Numbered from the stretch's first letter, positions 1-9,233 are shown. The stretch: 64,000 nt of DNA from Actinoplanes sp. M2I2 (GCF_023544445.1 NZ_JALPVJ010000032.1:23364-87363); one strand, 5' to 3'. Notes: generated by a model not told the origin, from the letters alone. Translations and numbers: made by a program.

Positions 1-8
1 TCACCCCG

Positions 9-713
9 ATGAAGTTGCTGGCGGCCAATCTCGGCACCGGCCTGACCGCGCTGCTCGCTGTGGTGCTGCTCACGCGGTTCTCGCAGGTGCCGTGGCGGAG
101 CGTCTTCAGCTCCCCTCGGCGCTTCGATCCGCGGCGCCTCGCAACCTCTTTCGCCGGCTCGGTCGTGCTCGTCGGAGCCGGCATCGCTCTCGTGGCTGTC
201 GCCGCGCCCGACGCGACGGGGTGGGTGGGCTTCGGGATCAGCGGCACCACCGTGGCGTTGCTGGCCGTCGTGGTGTTCTCCACTCCGATCCAGTCGGCCG
301 GTGAGGAAATCATGTTCCGGGGCGCGGTGCTGCCGGCCGTGGGGTCCTGGTTCCATGCTGTGCGGCCGGCGTTCATCACCGGCCTGGTGGTCTCGAGTCT
401 CTCGTTCGCCGTGGTGCACGCGGCCAGCCATCCCTGGCTCTTCGGCTACTACGTGTTCCTCTCGGCCTGTACGGCTCTGATGGGGTTGATCACTCGCGGC
501 CTGGAGGCGGCGATGGCGTTCCACATCGCGAACAACGTGGTCGCGACGACCATCAACGCGCTGCTGGCCGGGGGCGGCACGCTGGTCGTCGACCGCACCG
601 GCGGCGGGGGCGGTGGCGGGGGCCCTGAGCTGATCGTCCCGGCCGTCGTGAATCTGGGGGTGCTGGCGTTCGTCTGGCATCACGAGCGCGCCCGTCGCAC
701 CGACGCGGAGTAG
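9..713 (+). CDS. CPBP-family intramembrane protease (possibly 5'-cut by window edge)
   Basis: Multi-spanning membrane protein of the CPBP (Abi/CAAX protease, Rce1-like) family. The signature is visible: a GEE..FRG motif with Glu99-Glu100 and Arg104, His137 in a VVHAAS segment and His172 in FHIANN, the usual metal-ligand set of these glutamic/metallo-type intramembrane proteases. About five to six hydrophobic segments alternate with short loops. The frame stays open to the window edge, so the true start may lie outside; at 234 residues it is a little short for the family. An eight-glycine run before the last membrane segment is unusual. The substrate cannot be deduced; relatives process prenylated proteins, bacteriocins or anti-sigma factors. 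Confidence 0.85.
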   Translation: MKLLAANLGTGLTALLAVVLLTRFSQVPWRSVFSSPRRFDPRRLATSFAGSVVLVGAGIALVAVAAPDATGWVGFGISGTTVALLAVVVFSTPIQSAGEEIMFRGAVLPAVGSWFHAVRPAFITGLVVSSLSFAVVHAASHPWLFGYYVFLSACTALMGLITRGLEAAMAFHIANNVVATTINALLAGGGTLVVDRTGGGGGGGGPELIVPAVVNLGVLAFVWHHERARRTDAE

Positions 714-736
714 CCCGCGACCGCCTCGGCCGGCTC

Positions 737-1390
737 CTACCGAAGGCTCGCCTGGACGGCCGAGGCGATCGGGGTCGAGCCCTGGTTGAGTTCGAGGATC
801 CGCCGGCGGATCCGGGGTTCATGGAGCAGCTCGGCCAGGGTCGCGGCCACATCCTCACGCGCGATCTCGTCGTGCGGCTGGGCCGGACCCAGCGACACCG
901 TTCCGACGCCGGCCCGGTCGACAAGCAGGGACGGCCGGAGAATCAGCCAGTCGAGGTCGCTCTCGCTGACCGTGACGTCGACGAGCTTCTTCACCGCGAA
1001 GTAGAACTCCTCATCACCGTCGAAGCGCTGCCCGCGGCCGGCTTCCGGGAGCACGGACACCAGGGCGAAGCGCTTCACGCCGGCGAGACGCGAGGCTTCC
1101 AGAGCGGTCAGCACGCCCTCACCGTCGATGGCGGAGGTGACCTCCCGGGCGCCTCCGTTCGACCCGGCGGCGTACACGATGGCATCGCATCCGCCGAGCA
1201 TGGCGGCCAGGGACTCGGCGCTCAGACCCGCGAGCTCACCGACGCGCACCTCGGCGCCCAGGGCCGAGAGTTCGGCTCGCTGATCGTCGCGGCGTACCAG
1301 ACCGGAGACTATGTCGCCGCGATCGCTCAGGTTCCGCGCCAGCAACCTTCCGACGGCACCGCTGATTCCGATGATGAAAACCTTCAACAC
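737..1390 (-). CDS. NAD(P)-binding reductase, atypical SDR / NmrA-like (217 aa)
   Basis: Single Rossmann-fold protein of the atypical short-chain dehydrogenase group. The N-terminal dinucleotide motif is GISGAVGRLL (residues 8-17) after a beta strand, followed by an Arg-rich loop (VRRDD) that suggests NADP. A YAAG strand end and a later LRPSLL segment are typical of the NAD(P)H-binding SDR_a5/YwnB type, which lack a clear YxxxK catalytic pair. Start is GTG at 1390 with a GAAGGGA ribosome-binding site. It is transcribed away from the downstream LuxR-type gene, and a conserved 45-bp element (1452-1496) lies just upstream. Substrate unknown. Confidence 0.85.
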   Translation of the reverse strand: MLKVFIIGISGAVGRLLARNLSDRGDIVSGLVRRDDQRAELSALGAEVRVGELAGLSAESLAAMLGGCDAIVYAAGSNGGAREVTSAIDGEGVLTALEASRLAGVKRFALVSVLPEAGRGQRFDGDEEFYFAVKKLVDVTVSESDLDWLILRPSLLVDRAGVGTVSLGPAQPHDEIAREDVAATLAELLHEPRIRRRILELNQGSTPIASAVQASLR

Positions 1391-1451
1391 GTGGTCCCTT
1401 CGTCCCGGCCATCTCGCGATGGCGCGGGTTGTCCGGATGAGCTGGACAACG

Positions 1452-1496
1452 CCATGCTGGCACCGGTCGTGGCACCTTCGCGTCGGTAGAAATCCC
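1452..1496. promoter_or_regulatory. Bipartite conserved element, copy 1 (upstream of reductase)
   Basis: On the + strand this 45-bp stretch contains GCTGGCACC, twelve variable bases, then TTCGCGTCGGT. The same two blocks with identical spacing recur at 6287-6331, where they separate merR from the second LuxR gene; I count 32 of 45 identical bases, almost all in the two blocks. Location 62 bp upstream of the reductase start suggests an operator or promoter. Which regulator (MerR or LuxR-type) binds is not shown by sequence alone. Confidence 0.5.
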
Positions 1497-1531
1497 CTAT
1501 GCCGGTCATCCGGGACGGGTGCCGGACCTCA

Positions 1532-4273
1532 TCAGAGGCGCAGTTCCTTGAGCTGCCGACGGGAGGTGATGCCGAGCTTGCGGAAGATCTTGCGTAAGTG
1601 GGCTTCGACCGTGCGAGGGCTCAGGAAAAGCTCAGCGCCCACCTCCCGGGAGGTCGCCCCGGTGGCTACCAGTCGCGCGACGTGCAGTTCGTGGGTGGTC
1701 AGGGTGTCGGCCGGCCGGGCGCTCCGTTCCCGTGGATGCTCGCCGACGGCCCGCAACTCGCGGGCGGCCCGCGCGGCGAACGCCTCCGCGCCCATGTCCG
1801 AGAGCAGTTCGTGAGCGGTACGGAGTTGCCCGCGGGCGTCGTCGCGGCGGCCCTCACGACCAAGCCACTCGCCGTACACCAGGTGGGCCCGGGCCAGGTG
1901 GGTGACCATCCGGCAGCACCCGAGTCGCCGGATCCCCTCGCGGTACAGCTCCTCGGCGGCCGGTCCGCTGCTGAGCAGCGCCCTCGAGCGCGCCTGAAGA
2001 CCCAGCGCCCACTGGGTGCCGCTCGCGCGAGCCCGTACGCCGAGCTGCTCGAGCGCGGCGGCCGCCCGCTCCGGCTGACCGGCGCGCACGGCCGCCTCGA
2101 TCAGCTCGGGCAGCGCCACGCTGCTGTACGCCAGCTCGTCGTACTCCCACGGCGGCGTCGCCGCGGCCAGCGCCTGGTCGTAGTTGCCCAAGCCGTTGTG
2201 CAGCGTGGCCAGGGCGATCTGGGCCAGGCCGAGTGTCGCGCCCTCGCCTCTTTCCGTCGCCTCCTTGACCATGACCGCGTACAACTCCGAGGTCTCGTGG
2301 TGCCGGCCGCGCCAGGCGGCCAGGATGAGCCGGGCGTTGGGCAGCGGCGGGGCGCCCGTCGCCTCCGTGATGGCACGCTCCTCGGCGAACAGCTCGGCGG
2401 CCCGGGCGAGCTCGCCGGTGAGCACCAGCACCGAGGCCAGCGCGTTGAGGGCGGCGGGGAGCGTGGCCAGCGCGCCGGCTTCGCGGGCGAGCTGGACGTC
2501 GCGGGCGGCCAGGACGTAGATCGCCTCGTCGTCCCACAGCATCGCCGCGACGTGGCAGGCCAGCCACAGCCGGCGGCGGTTGTCGTGATCGGCTCGGAAG
2601 TCGTGATCCCGCAGGGTCTTCAGGGCCAGCTGAAGGGTGGGCACGCTGGCCTCGTACCCTCGGGTGAACCTCGTGGCCAGCCCGTCCAGCAGCAGATCGA
2701 TCGGCCGCGGCGGCGCCGGCGACGCCGGCGCGGCCCGGGCGGCCTCGGCCACCGCCGGCAACCCGCGGCCGCGGCTGAGGCGACCGGTGTGGAACGACGC
2801 CTCGAGCGCGAGCAGGTAGGTCTCCCGGGCCAGCGCGGCGTCCAACGGCCCCAGCGTCCTGGCCGCCTCCAGCAGCATCCCCGGCACCTCACTGCCGCGG
2901 GTGAGGTGAAACTCGACCTGCGCGCGCAGCAACTGGAGGCGGGCGCGTTGCAGGGCGTCCAGCGGACCGGCCGACGCGACCACCAGCAAATCCAAGGCGG
3001 CCTCGAACGCACCGGCCTCGTGCTTGGCCTGAGCGGCCCCCAGCGCCCGTCTCGCGCGGTCGGCCGGCTCCGGGGTCAGCTCGACCGCCTGGTGCAGGAA
3101 CGCGGCGGCGGCGGCCGAACCGCCGCGGGCGCGCGCCCGGCCGGCCGAGCGCTCCAGCTCCGCGGCAACTTCTTCGTCGGTGCCCGACACCGCCTGTGCA
3201 CGATGCCAGGCACGCCGGTCGGGATCGACGTCCGGATCGGTGGCGGCGGCCAGCGCACGATGCGCCCGCCGGTGGTCCGATGGGGTGGCCGCCCGATAGA
3301 CCGCCGAGCGCACCAGCGGATGGCGGAACCGCACCCGGGTGTCGATCTCCAGCAACCCGGCGGCCTCGGCCGGCCCGGCCACCTCGCGGGCGATCCCCAG
3401 GTGGGCGGCCGCGCGCCACAGGACGGCCACGTCGCCGGTCGACTCCGCCGCGGCCACCACCAGCAACAGCTGCGTCTCGGCGGGCAGACTGCCCGAGCGG
3501 CGCTGGAAGCCTTCCTCGATGCGGCGCGGGACGTTGAGCACGTCGGGCAGCTCGAACCCGCCGGCCAGCCCGGCCGGCGGGACGCTTCGGGGCAGCTCCA
3601 GCAGCGCCAAGGGGTTGCCCCGGGCCTCGGCGACGATCCGGTCGCGCACCCGGTCGTCCAGCGGCGTGTGAACCGCGGCGGCCAGCAGGGCCCGCGCGTC
3701 GGCGTGACCGAGCCCGTCCAGGCGCAGCTCGGGCAGCCCGGCGAACGCGCGGACGTCCTCGTCCGTCGGGTCGCGCAGCGCGAACATCAACGCCATCCGC
3801 TCCGCCGCCACCCGTCGCGCCACGAACGCGAGGACCTGTGCGGAGGCCTGATCCAGCCATTGCGCGTCATCGACGAGGCACAGCAGCGGCCCCTCCTCCG
3901 CGACCTCGGCCAGCAGGTTCAGGATGGCCAGGCCGACCAGGAACCGGTCCGGTGCGGCGCCGCCACGCAGCCCGAACGCCACGCCCAGGGCGGCCTGCTG
4001 CGGGTCGGGCAGCGCTCCCATGTGGTCGAGCATCGGCGCGCACAGTTGATGCAGGCCCGCGAACGCGAACTGTGTCTCGGACTCCACCCCGGCCGAGCAT
4101 TCCAGCCGGAACCCCGACCGGGTCGCGGTGTTCCCGGCCTGCTCCAGCAACGCGGTCTTCCCGATACCGGCTTCCCCGCGCACCACCAGAGCCCCGCTGC
4201 GCCCCGACTGCGCCCGGTCCAGCAGGTGCTCCACCGCTTCGCGCTCGGCGCGTCGGCCCACCAGATCAGCCAT
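1532..4273 (-). CDS. Large ATP-binding LuxR-family transcriptional regulator (LAL type, 913 aa)
   Basis: LAL-type regulator: N-terminal STAND-like ATPase with Walker A GEAGIGKT (residues 33-40) and Walker B-like LLCLVDDAQWLD, a long helical TPR-like middle, and a C-terminal LuxR/GerE helix-turn-helix (about residues 855-910, with ATSREVGAELFLSPRTVEAH). Such proteins activate operons on binding ATP and an inducer. The start at 4273 is preferred over upstream in-frame codons because GGAGG lies 9 bases before the ATG and the N-terminal GRRAERE motif begins there. It is a close paralogue of the gene at 6364-9090; the last ~55 residues are nearly identical. Its start abuts a truncated regulator (4323-4799) on the other strand. 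Confidence 0.92.
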   Translation of the reverse strand: MADLVGRRAEREAVEHLLDRAQSGRSGALVVRGEAGIGKTALLEQAGNTATRSGFRLECSAGVESETQFAFAGLHQLCAPMLDHMGALPDPQQAALGVAFGLRGGAAPDRFLVGLAILNLLAEVAEEGPLLCLVDDAQWLDQASAQVLAFVARRVAAERMALMFALRDPTDEDVRAFAGLPELRLDGLGHADARALLAAAVHTPLDDRVRDRIVAEARGNPLALLELPRSVPPAGLAGGFELPDVLNVPRRIEEGFQRRSGSLPAETQLLLVVAAAESTGDVAVLWRAAAHLGIAREVAGPAEAAGLLEIDTRVRFRHPLVRSAVYRAATPSDHRRAHRALAAATDPDVDPDRRAWHRAQAVSGTDEEVAAELERSAGRARARGGSAAAAAFLHQAVELTPEPADRARRALGAAQAKHEAGAFEAALDLLVVASAGPLDALQRARLQLLRAQVEFHLTRGSEVPGMLLEAARTLGPLDAALARETYLLALEASFHTGRLSRGRGLPAVAEAARAAPASPAPPRPIDLLLDGLATRFTRGYEASVPTLQLALKTLRDHDFRADHDNRRRLWLACHVAAMLWDDEAIYVLAARDVQLAREAGALATLPAALNALASVLVLTGELARAAELFAEERAITEATGAPPLPNARLILAAWRGRHHETSELYAVMVKEATERGEGATLGLAQIALATLHNGLGNYDQALAAATPPWEYDELAYSSVALPELIEAAVRAGQPERAAAALEQLGVRARASGTQWALGLQARSRALLSSGPAAEELYREGIRRLGCCRMVTHLARAHLVYGEWLGREGRRDDARGQLRTAHELLSDMGAEAFAARAARELRAVGEHPRERSARPADTLTTHELHVARLVATGATSREVGAELFLSPRTVEAHLRKIFRKLGITSRRQLKELRL

Positions 4274-4322
4274 TCCGCTCACCCTCCGCGCTGCGGCGTT
4301 GTCCACGAGGCGATGCGTACGG

Positions 4323-4799
4323 ATGGCGGCCGGTCTCGACCTGTGCCTGCACATCGTCCGGCGCGACCTCGGCGTGAGCGCGGCGAACGAGATCGCCCGC
4401 GGACTCGTCACCGCGCCCTACCGGACCGGCGGTCAGGCCCAGTACCTGCCGAGGACCAGCTCGGCCACCCAGGGCGAAACCCTGGCCGCGACGCGCGAAT
4501 GGGCTTTGACGCGGCTCGACCAGCAGCTCACGATCGCCGGGCTCGCCGCTCACGCGCGCATGTCGCCCCGTACGTTCCTGCGCCGTTTCGCCGAGGAGAC
4601 CGGCAGCACCCCGCTGCAGTGGATCCTGCGGGCGCGGGTCGACACCGCCCGCGAGCTCCTGGAGAACACGAGACTGCCGGTCGACCACGTCGCGGCCCAG
4701 GTCGGCCTGGGAACCGCACCGAACCTCCGACTGCATTTCCGCCGGCTCCTTGATGTGTCCCCCTCGGAGTACCGTGCCACCTTCGCCGGACGGAGCTGA
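4323..4799 (+). pseudogene. GlxA/AraC-type regulator, N-terminal DJ-1-like domain missing
   Basis: The 158-residue product starts inside the family: MAAGLDLCLHIVRRD and the YRTGGQAQYLP segment normally join the amidotransferase/DJ-1-like domain to the AraC DNA-binding domain in GlxA-family regulators. Two helix-turn-helix units follow (ARMSPRTFLRRF and VDHVAAQVGLG) with the family ending FRRLLDVSPSEYR. The ~170-residue sensor domain that should precede is absent, and upstream sequence in this frame is unrelated antisense of the LuxR-type gene. This is a relic cut by a rearrangement, although the retained domain could still bind DNA if expressed. Confidence 0.8.
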
Positions 4800-4806
4800 C
4801 GACCGT

Positions 4807-5814
4807 TCAGGAGATGCGAAGAGGAAGCGCAACCGTCTCGCCCGCCACATCGATAGCGACCTTGCCGCGTAGCGCATACGACCGCCTGTTCTCCAGCAGT
4901 TCGTGCGCTTCGCCCATGCGGGCGAGCGGGAGAGTCGCGCCGATGACCGGCTTCACGAGACCGCGCTCGACCAGCGTGGTGAGCGCATCCAATTTTCCTC
5001 GATTCTGCCGCGTGAAGACGAAGTGATAAGCGGCGTTCCGGCCCCACGCCTCGATGAGGTTCTGCGGTTGCGCGATGTCGACGATGCTGACGACGCGCCC
5101 GGCGTCGGCGAGCGTCAGCGGGCTCCGGGTGAGCGTGTCGCCACCGATCGCGTCGAGGACGACGTCGACGCCCTTTCCTCGCGTCAGCTCGGCCACGGCC
5201 TCGACGTAGTCTGCCGAGGTGTAGTCGATCGCCTCGTCCGCCCCGAGAGAGCGTACGAACTCGTGCTCGCCGGCTCTGGCGGTGGTGATGACTCGGGCGC
5301 CCATCGCCTTCGCGACCTGGATCGCGATTGTGCCGACACCGCCCGTGGCCCCCTGGATGAGGATCGTCTCGCCCACGGTGAGCTGGGCTCGCGTCACCAG
5401 GGCCTCCCAGACCGTGCCGCCGACCAAGGTCAGGCTCGCCGCCTCCAGATGACTGAGGTTCTGCGGCTTGCGGCCGACGAGGTCGACGTCGGCGACGTGC
5501 TGCTCGGCGTACGAGCCGGGGCCGTCGAAGATGCGAGGCGTGTAGTACACCGCGTCGCCGGCGCGGAACTCGGTCACGTGCGATCCGACCTCCTCGATCA
5601 CGCCGGAGACGTCGTGCCCGGTGATCGCCGGGAGCGGCACCTGCTCCGCGTAGTCTCCGCGACGGACCTGATAGTCGAGCGGGTTGACGGCGGTCGCATG
5701 GATGCGCACCCGCACCTGACGGGGTCCGACCTGCGGTACGGGAACGTCGCGCAGCTCGAAAGCATCGGCCCCACCGAACCGGGTGAGCACGACGGCCTTC
5801 ATCTGATCAGTCAT
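4807..5814 (-). CDS. NADP-dependent MDR-family oxidoreductase (quinone reductase-like)
   Basis: Medium-chain dehydrogenase/reductase without zinc ligands. The GroES-like N-terminal half contains AVNPLDYQVRRGDY and ITGHDVSGVIEEVG; the Rossmann half has the glycine motif GATGGVGTIAIQVAKAMGA and a following TTARAG loop, and ends in the ENRRSYALRGKVAI region usual for the family. The cofactor is most likely NADPH, with quinones, enones or other electrophiles as substrates. I place the start at 5814 because AGGAA precedes it at the right distance; another ATG lies five codons upstream. The MerR gene is directly upstream on the same strand, so the pair is probably one regulator-enzyme operon. Confidence 0.9.
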   Translation of the reverse strand: MTDQMKAVVLTRFGGADAFELRDVPVPQVGPRQVRVRIHATAVNPLDYQVRRGDYAEQVPLPAITGHDVSGVIEEVGSHVTEFRAGDAVYYTPRIFDGPGSYAEQHVADVDLVGRKPQNLSHLEAASLTLVGGTVWEALVTRAQLTVGETILIQGATGGVGTIAIQVAKAMGARVITTARAGEHEFVRSLGADEAIDYTSADYVEAVAELTRGKGVDVVLDAIGGDTLTRSPLTLADAGRVVSIVDIAQPQNLIEAWGRNAAYHFVFTRQNRGKLDALTTLVERGLVKPVIGATLPLARMGEAHELLENRRSYALRGKVAIDVAGETVALPLRIS

Positions 5815-5850
5815 ATCGGTGTTCCTCATCGTGGTCCGGGGTTCGCTCTC

Positions 5851-6255
5851 TCAGCGTCGCGCGCACGATCCACTCACTCCAGTGGCAGCAATGCCAATAT
5901 CCGCGAGGATAGTGACACGCCTGTCGCGCGGTGCTCGGGTACGCAGGATGGTGGCGATATCGGTGCGGGCTCGGGTCAACCGCTCGATCTCCGATGCGAG
6001 GTCGGCGTCAACCTGCCTCAGGACGTCCGGCGCGGCCCCGCCGTCCTCGCAGATCTCCCGGATCCGGTCGAGCGGCACCCCGAGCTCGGACAAGCGCCGG
6101 ATCCGCAGCAGACGGACAAGGTCGGACATCCCGTACTGCTTGTACCCGTTGTATCGGCGCGTGGGCTCAGCCAGCAGGCCGATCCGGTGGTAGTGCCGGA
6201 TCGTGTTGACTGTCGTACCGGCGAGCTCCGCGAGCTCCCGGGTGCTCCAGGCCAC
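5851..6255 (-). CDS. MerR-family transcriptional regulator (134 aa)
   Basis: N-terminal winged helix of the MerR class (residues 3-40: STRELAELAGTTVNTIRHYHRIGLL, shown here as the standard TxxTIRHY pattern), the second DNA-contact helix around YGMSDLVRLLRIRRL, then a dimerisation coiled coil (residues 65-110). The effector tail is short and contains one Cys near the end, so no metal-site signature is apparent. Start is GTG at 6255 with a strong GGAGGA six bases upstream. It lies 36 bp before the oxidoreductase on the same strand and diverges from the LuxR gene at 6364, with a conserved bipartite element between. Confidence 0.9.
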   Translation of the reverse strand: MAWSTRELAELAGTTVNTIRHYHRIGLLAEPTRRYNGYKQYGMSDLVRLLRIRRLSELGVPLDRIREICEDGGAAPDVLRQVDADLASEIERLTRARTDIATILRTRAPRDRRVTILADIGIAATGVSGSCARR

Positions 6256-6286
6256 GTCGGTTCCTCCCCCTCGTACGGCTGTGACT

Positions 6287-6331
6287 CCACGCTGGCACCA
6301 GCACCGCGACGTTCGCGTCGGTGAAACACCC
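6287..6331. promoter_or_regulatory. Bipartite conserved element, copy 2 (merR / luxR divergent region)
   Basis: Second copy of the GCTGGCACC-N12-TTCGCGTCGGT element, in the 108-bp gap between the divergent merR and LuxR-type genes. The equal 12-base spacer and the location in a divergent promoter support a regulatory role. A MerR autoregulatory site also controlling the reductase at 737-1390 is the simplest reading (inference). Confidence 0.5.
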
Positions 6332-6363
6332 TTACCTGCGCACCGACGGCTACGCTCGCGCGG

Positions 6364-9090
6364 ATGGGGCTAACGGGGTTACTGGGCCGGAGGCCGGAGC
6401 GCGAGGCGTTGCGGCTGCTGCTGTCGCAAGCACGGGCCGGGCGCAGCGGAACCCTGGTCGTACGCGGGGAAGCCGGCATCGGCAAGACCGCGTTGCTAAA
6501 CCATGCCCGCGAGGCGGCCACCGGATCGGGCATGCGCGTGGTGTCCTCCGTCGGGGTCGAGGCGGAAAGGCAGTTCGCGTTCGCGGGCCTCTATCAGCTC
6601 TGCATCCCTCTGCTCGACCAGGCCGGGGCGCTGCCCGAACCGCAGCGGGCCGCTCTCGGAGTGGCCTTCGGGCGGCAGAGCGGCCCGGCGCCCGATCGGT
6701 TCCTGGTCGGGCTGGCCGCGCTGAACCTGCTGGCCGAAGCGGCCGAGGACACGTCGCTGCTGTGCCTGGTCGACGATCTGCACTGGCTGGATCAGGCGTC
6801 CGTACAGATTCTGGCCTTCGTGGCCCGGCGGCTGGGCGCCGAACGCCTGGCCTTCGTGTTCGCCTTGCGCGACCCCGGCGAGAACGAGGTCCGCGAGGTG
6901 GACGGTCTGCCGGAGCTGCGCCTGAGCGGCCTCGACGACGCGGATGCCCGAACGTTGCTGGACTCCACGATGAGCACGCCGCTGGACGACCAGATCCGCC
7001 ACCGGATCGTGGCCGAGGCGCACGGCAACCCCCTCGCGTTGCTGGAACTCCCGCGGAGCGCCCCACCCGCCCGGCTGGCCGGCGGGTTCGAGCCGCCCGA
7101 TGTGCTCACTGTTCCGCTGCGGGTCGAGGACAGCTTCCGGCGCCGATCGGGCGGCCTGCCGGCCGACACCCAGCTCCTGCTGGTCGTGGCCGCCGCCGAG
7201 CCGACCGGCGAGCGGGCGCTGCTGTGGCGGGCCATCGCCACGCTGGGCATCGTCCGTGCGGCGACCGAACCCGCGGAGAGCGCCGGCCTGCTCGACATCG
7301 ACACCCGGGTGCAATTTCGCCATCCCCTGGTGCGCTCGGCGATCTATCAGGCCGCCTCACCAGGCGATCGCCGCCTGGCCCACGACGCCCTGGCCGCCGC
7401 GACCGACCCGCTGACCGACCCGGACCGGCGGGCCTGGCACCGCGCGCAGGCGGTAGCGGGCACCGACGAGGCGGCCGCCGCCGACCTGGAGCGCTCGGCC
7501 GGCCGGGCCCGGGCCCGCGGCGGTCTGGCCGCCGCGGGCGCGTTCCTGCAGCGAGCGGCGGAACTGAGCCCCGAGCCGGCCGGGCGAGCGAGACGGGCCC
7601 TGGAGGCCGCGCACGCGAAACACGAGGCCGGCGCCTCCGAAACGGCCCTCGAGCTGCTGGCCGACACGGCGACGGGCCCGCTGGACGCGCTGCAACGCGC
7701 CCGCCTCCAGCTGTTGCGGGCACAGATCACGTTCCACCTGACCCGGAGCACCGAGGTGCCGGGAATGCTGCTGGAGGCCGCCCGCACCCTCGCGCCGTTG
7801 GACGCGGCGCTCGCCCGCGAGACGTATCTGCACGCCATCGACGCGGCGATCATCACCGGAGACCGCGGCATGCCGCAGGTGGCGGAGGCAGCCCGCGCAA
7901 GCCCCCGACCGCCCGGGACACCCCGGCCGGCCGATCTGTTGCTCGACGGCCTGGTCACCACCGTCCTTCACGGCTACGACACCGGCGCTCCCGGGTTGCG
8001 TCGCGCGCTGGAAGGGTTCCGGGACGATGAGAGTGGCAGTTCCCGCTGGCTGTGGCTGGCCAGCCGGATCGCGCTGACCCTCAACGACGACGACCTGGCC
8101 CTGCTGCTGACCGACCGCCACGTCCGGCTCGCCCGCGAGACCGGTGCGCTGGCGACACTGCCCCGCGCCCTGCTCTTCCAGGCCGTGCTGCTGGCGTTCA
8201 CCGGCCAGCTCGACTACGCCACCGCGCTGGCGGACGAACAGGTCACGATCACCCAGGCCACCGGGGGCGTGCCGCTGCCGCACGACCAACTGATCCTGGC
8301 CGCCTGGCGCGGCCGGGAAGCCGAGACGACAGAGCTGTACACGACCATCGTCCGCAAGGCGGCCGCACGCGCCCGGGGCACCGAAGTCTCCCTGGCCAAC
8401 TACGCATTGGCGTTGCTGCACAACGGGTTGGGCAACTATCCCACCGCGATGACGGCGGCCCAGCGGGCGACCGAGTCGAACGAGCCACCACACACGAGCC
8501 TGGCCTTGCCCGAACTCATCGAGGCGGCTTCCCGAGCCGGCCGACCGGCCGTGGCGACAGCCGCCCTGGAACAGTTGGAATTGCGCGCCGGCGCCAGTGG
8601 CACCTCGTGGGGGCTGGGTCTGGCGGCGCGCTCCCGGGCGCTGCTCACCACCGGGCCAGCGGCGGAGGACCACTACCGAGAGGCGATCGAGAGGCTCGGA
8701 GCCTGCCGGATGGTCAGCCACCTCGCCCGCACCCAGCTGGTCTACGGCGAGTGGCTGCGCCGCGAGGGTCGCCGCCACGATGCCCGCGACCAGCTCCGCA
8801 CCGCGCACGAGTTCCTGGCCGGGGCCGGCGCGGAAGGATTCGCCGCGCGCGCCGGCCAGGAGTTGCGGGCGACCGGTGACCGGCCTCGCAAACGGGCTGC
8901 TGTGCCGACCGACGAGCTCACCGCGCACGAGTTGCACATCGCGCGGCTGGTGGCAGCGGGGGCGACCTCCCGGGAGGTGGGCGCGCAACTGTTCCTGAGC
9001 CCACGGACCATCGAGACCCACCTGCGCAAGATTTTCCGGAAGCTTGGCATCACCTCGCGACGGCAGCTCAAGGAGCTGTCCCTTGGCTGA
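6364..9090 (+). CDS. Large ATP-binding LuxR-family transcriptional regulator (LAL type, 908 aa)
   Basis: Paralogue of the gene at 1532-4273 with the same architecture: Walker A GEAGIGKT (residues 35-42), Walker B-like LLCLVDDLHWLD, a helical repeat-rich middle from about residue 330 to 830, and a C-terminal LuxR helix-turn-helix (TSREVGAQLFLSPRTIETH). The role is ATP-dependent transcription activation; the inducer is unknown. The start codon at 6364 begins the conserved GLLGRRPERE block. It is transcribed divergently from merR. The two paralogues face opposite ways 2 kb apart, as expected from a duplication with inversion. Confidence 0.92.
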   Translation: MGLTGLLGRRPEREALRLLLSQARAGRSGTLVVRGEAGIGKTALLNHAREAATGSGMRVVSSVGVEAERQFAFAGLYQLCIPLLDQAGALPEPQRAALGVAFGRQSGPAPDRFLVGLAALNLLAEAAEDTSLLCLVDDLHWLDQASVQILAFVARRLGAERLAFVFALRDPGENEVREVDGLPELRLSGLDDADARTLLDSTMSTPLDDQIRHRIVAEAHGNPLALLELPRSAPPARLAGGFEPPDVLTVPLRVEDSFRRRSGGLPADTQLLLVVAAAEPTGERALLWRAIATLGIVRAATEPAESAGLLDIDTRVQFRHPLVRSAIYQAASPGDRRLAHDALAAATDPLTDPDRRAWHRAQAVAGTDEAAAADLERSAGRARARGGLAAAGAFLQRAAELSPEPAGRARRALEAAHAKHEAGASETALELLADTATGPLDALQRARLQLLRAQITFHLTRSTEVPGMLLEAARTLAPLDAALARETYLHAIDAAIITGDRGMPQVAEAARASPRPPGTPRPADLLLDGLVTTVLHGYDTGAPGLRRALEGFRDDESGSSRWLWLASRIALTLNDDDLALLLTDRHVRLARETGALATLPRALLFQAVLLAFTGQLDYATALADEQVTITQATGGVPLPHDQLILAAWRGREAETTELYTTIVRKAAARARGTEVSLANYALALLHNGLGNYPTAMTAAQRATESNEPPHTSLALPELIEAASRAGRPAVATAALEQLELRAGASGTSWGLGLAARSRALLTTGPAAEDHYREAIERLGACRMVSHLARTQLVYGEWLRREGRRHDARDQLRTAHEFLAGAGAEGFAARAGQELRATGDRPRKRAAVPTDELTAHELHIARLVAAGATSREVGAQLFLSPRTIETHLRKIFRKLGITSRRQLKELSLG

Positions 9091-9233
9091 GAGCGGTACC
9101 GCGGACATCGACCGAAGCGGGGCACAGACGAATCGGGCATAGGGTGCCGGTTGTAGGTTTGTCCGTGCACCGATCAGGTCAGTGTGCAGCTCATCGTGCC
9201 GATGTCGGCACTCGCGTAGGCCTTGGCCACCGA
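9091..9233. other. Gap between convergent LuxR-type gene and defence operon
   Basis: Short AT-richer stretch where two converging genes end. I see no convincing hairpin terminator, promoter or coding potential. It marks the left edge of the AT-rich segment that runs to about 12.2 kb. Confidence 0.4.

Noticed and set aside
1598..4753. 1051-codon plus-strand frame
   Set aside because: Antisense shadow of the LuxR-type gene at 1532-4273; composition (Gly/Arg/Gln-rich, no domains) is that of the opposite strand of high-GC coding DNA.
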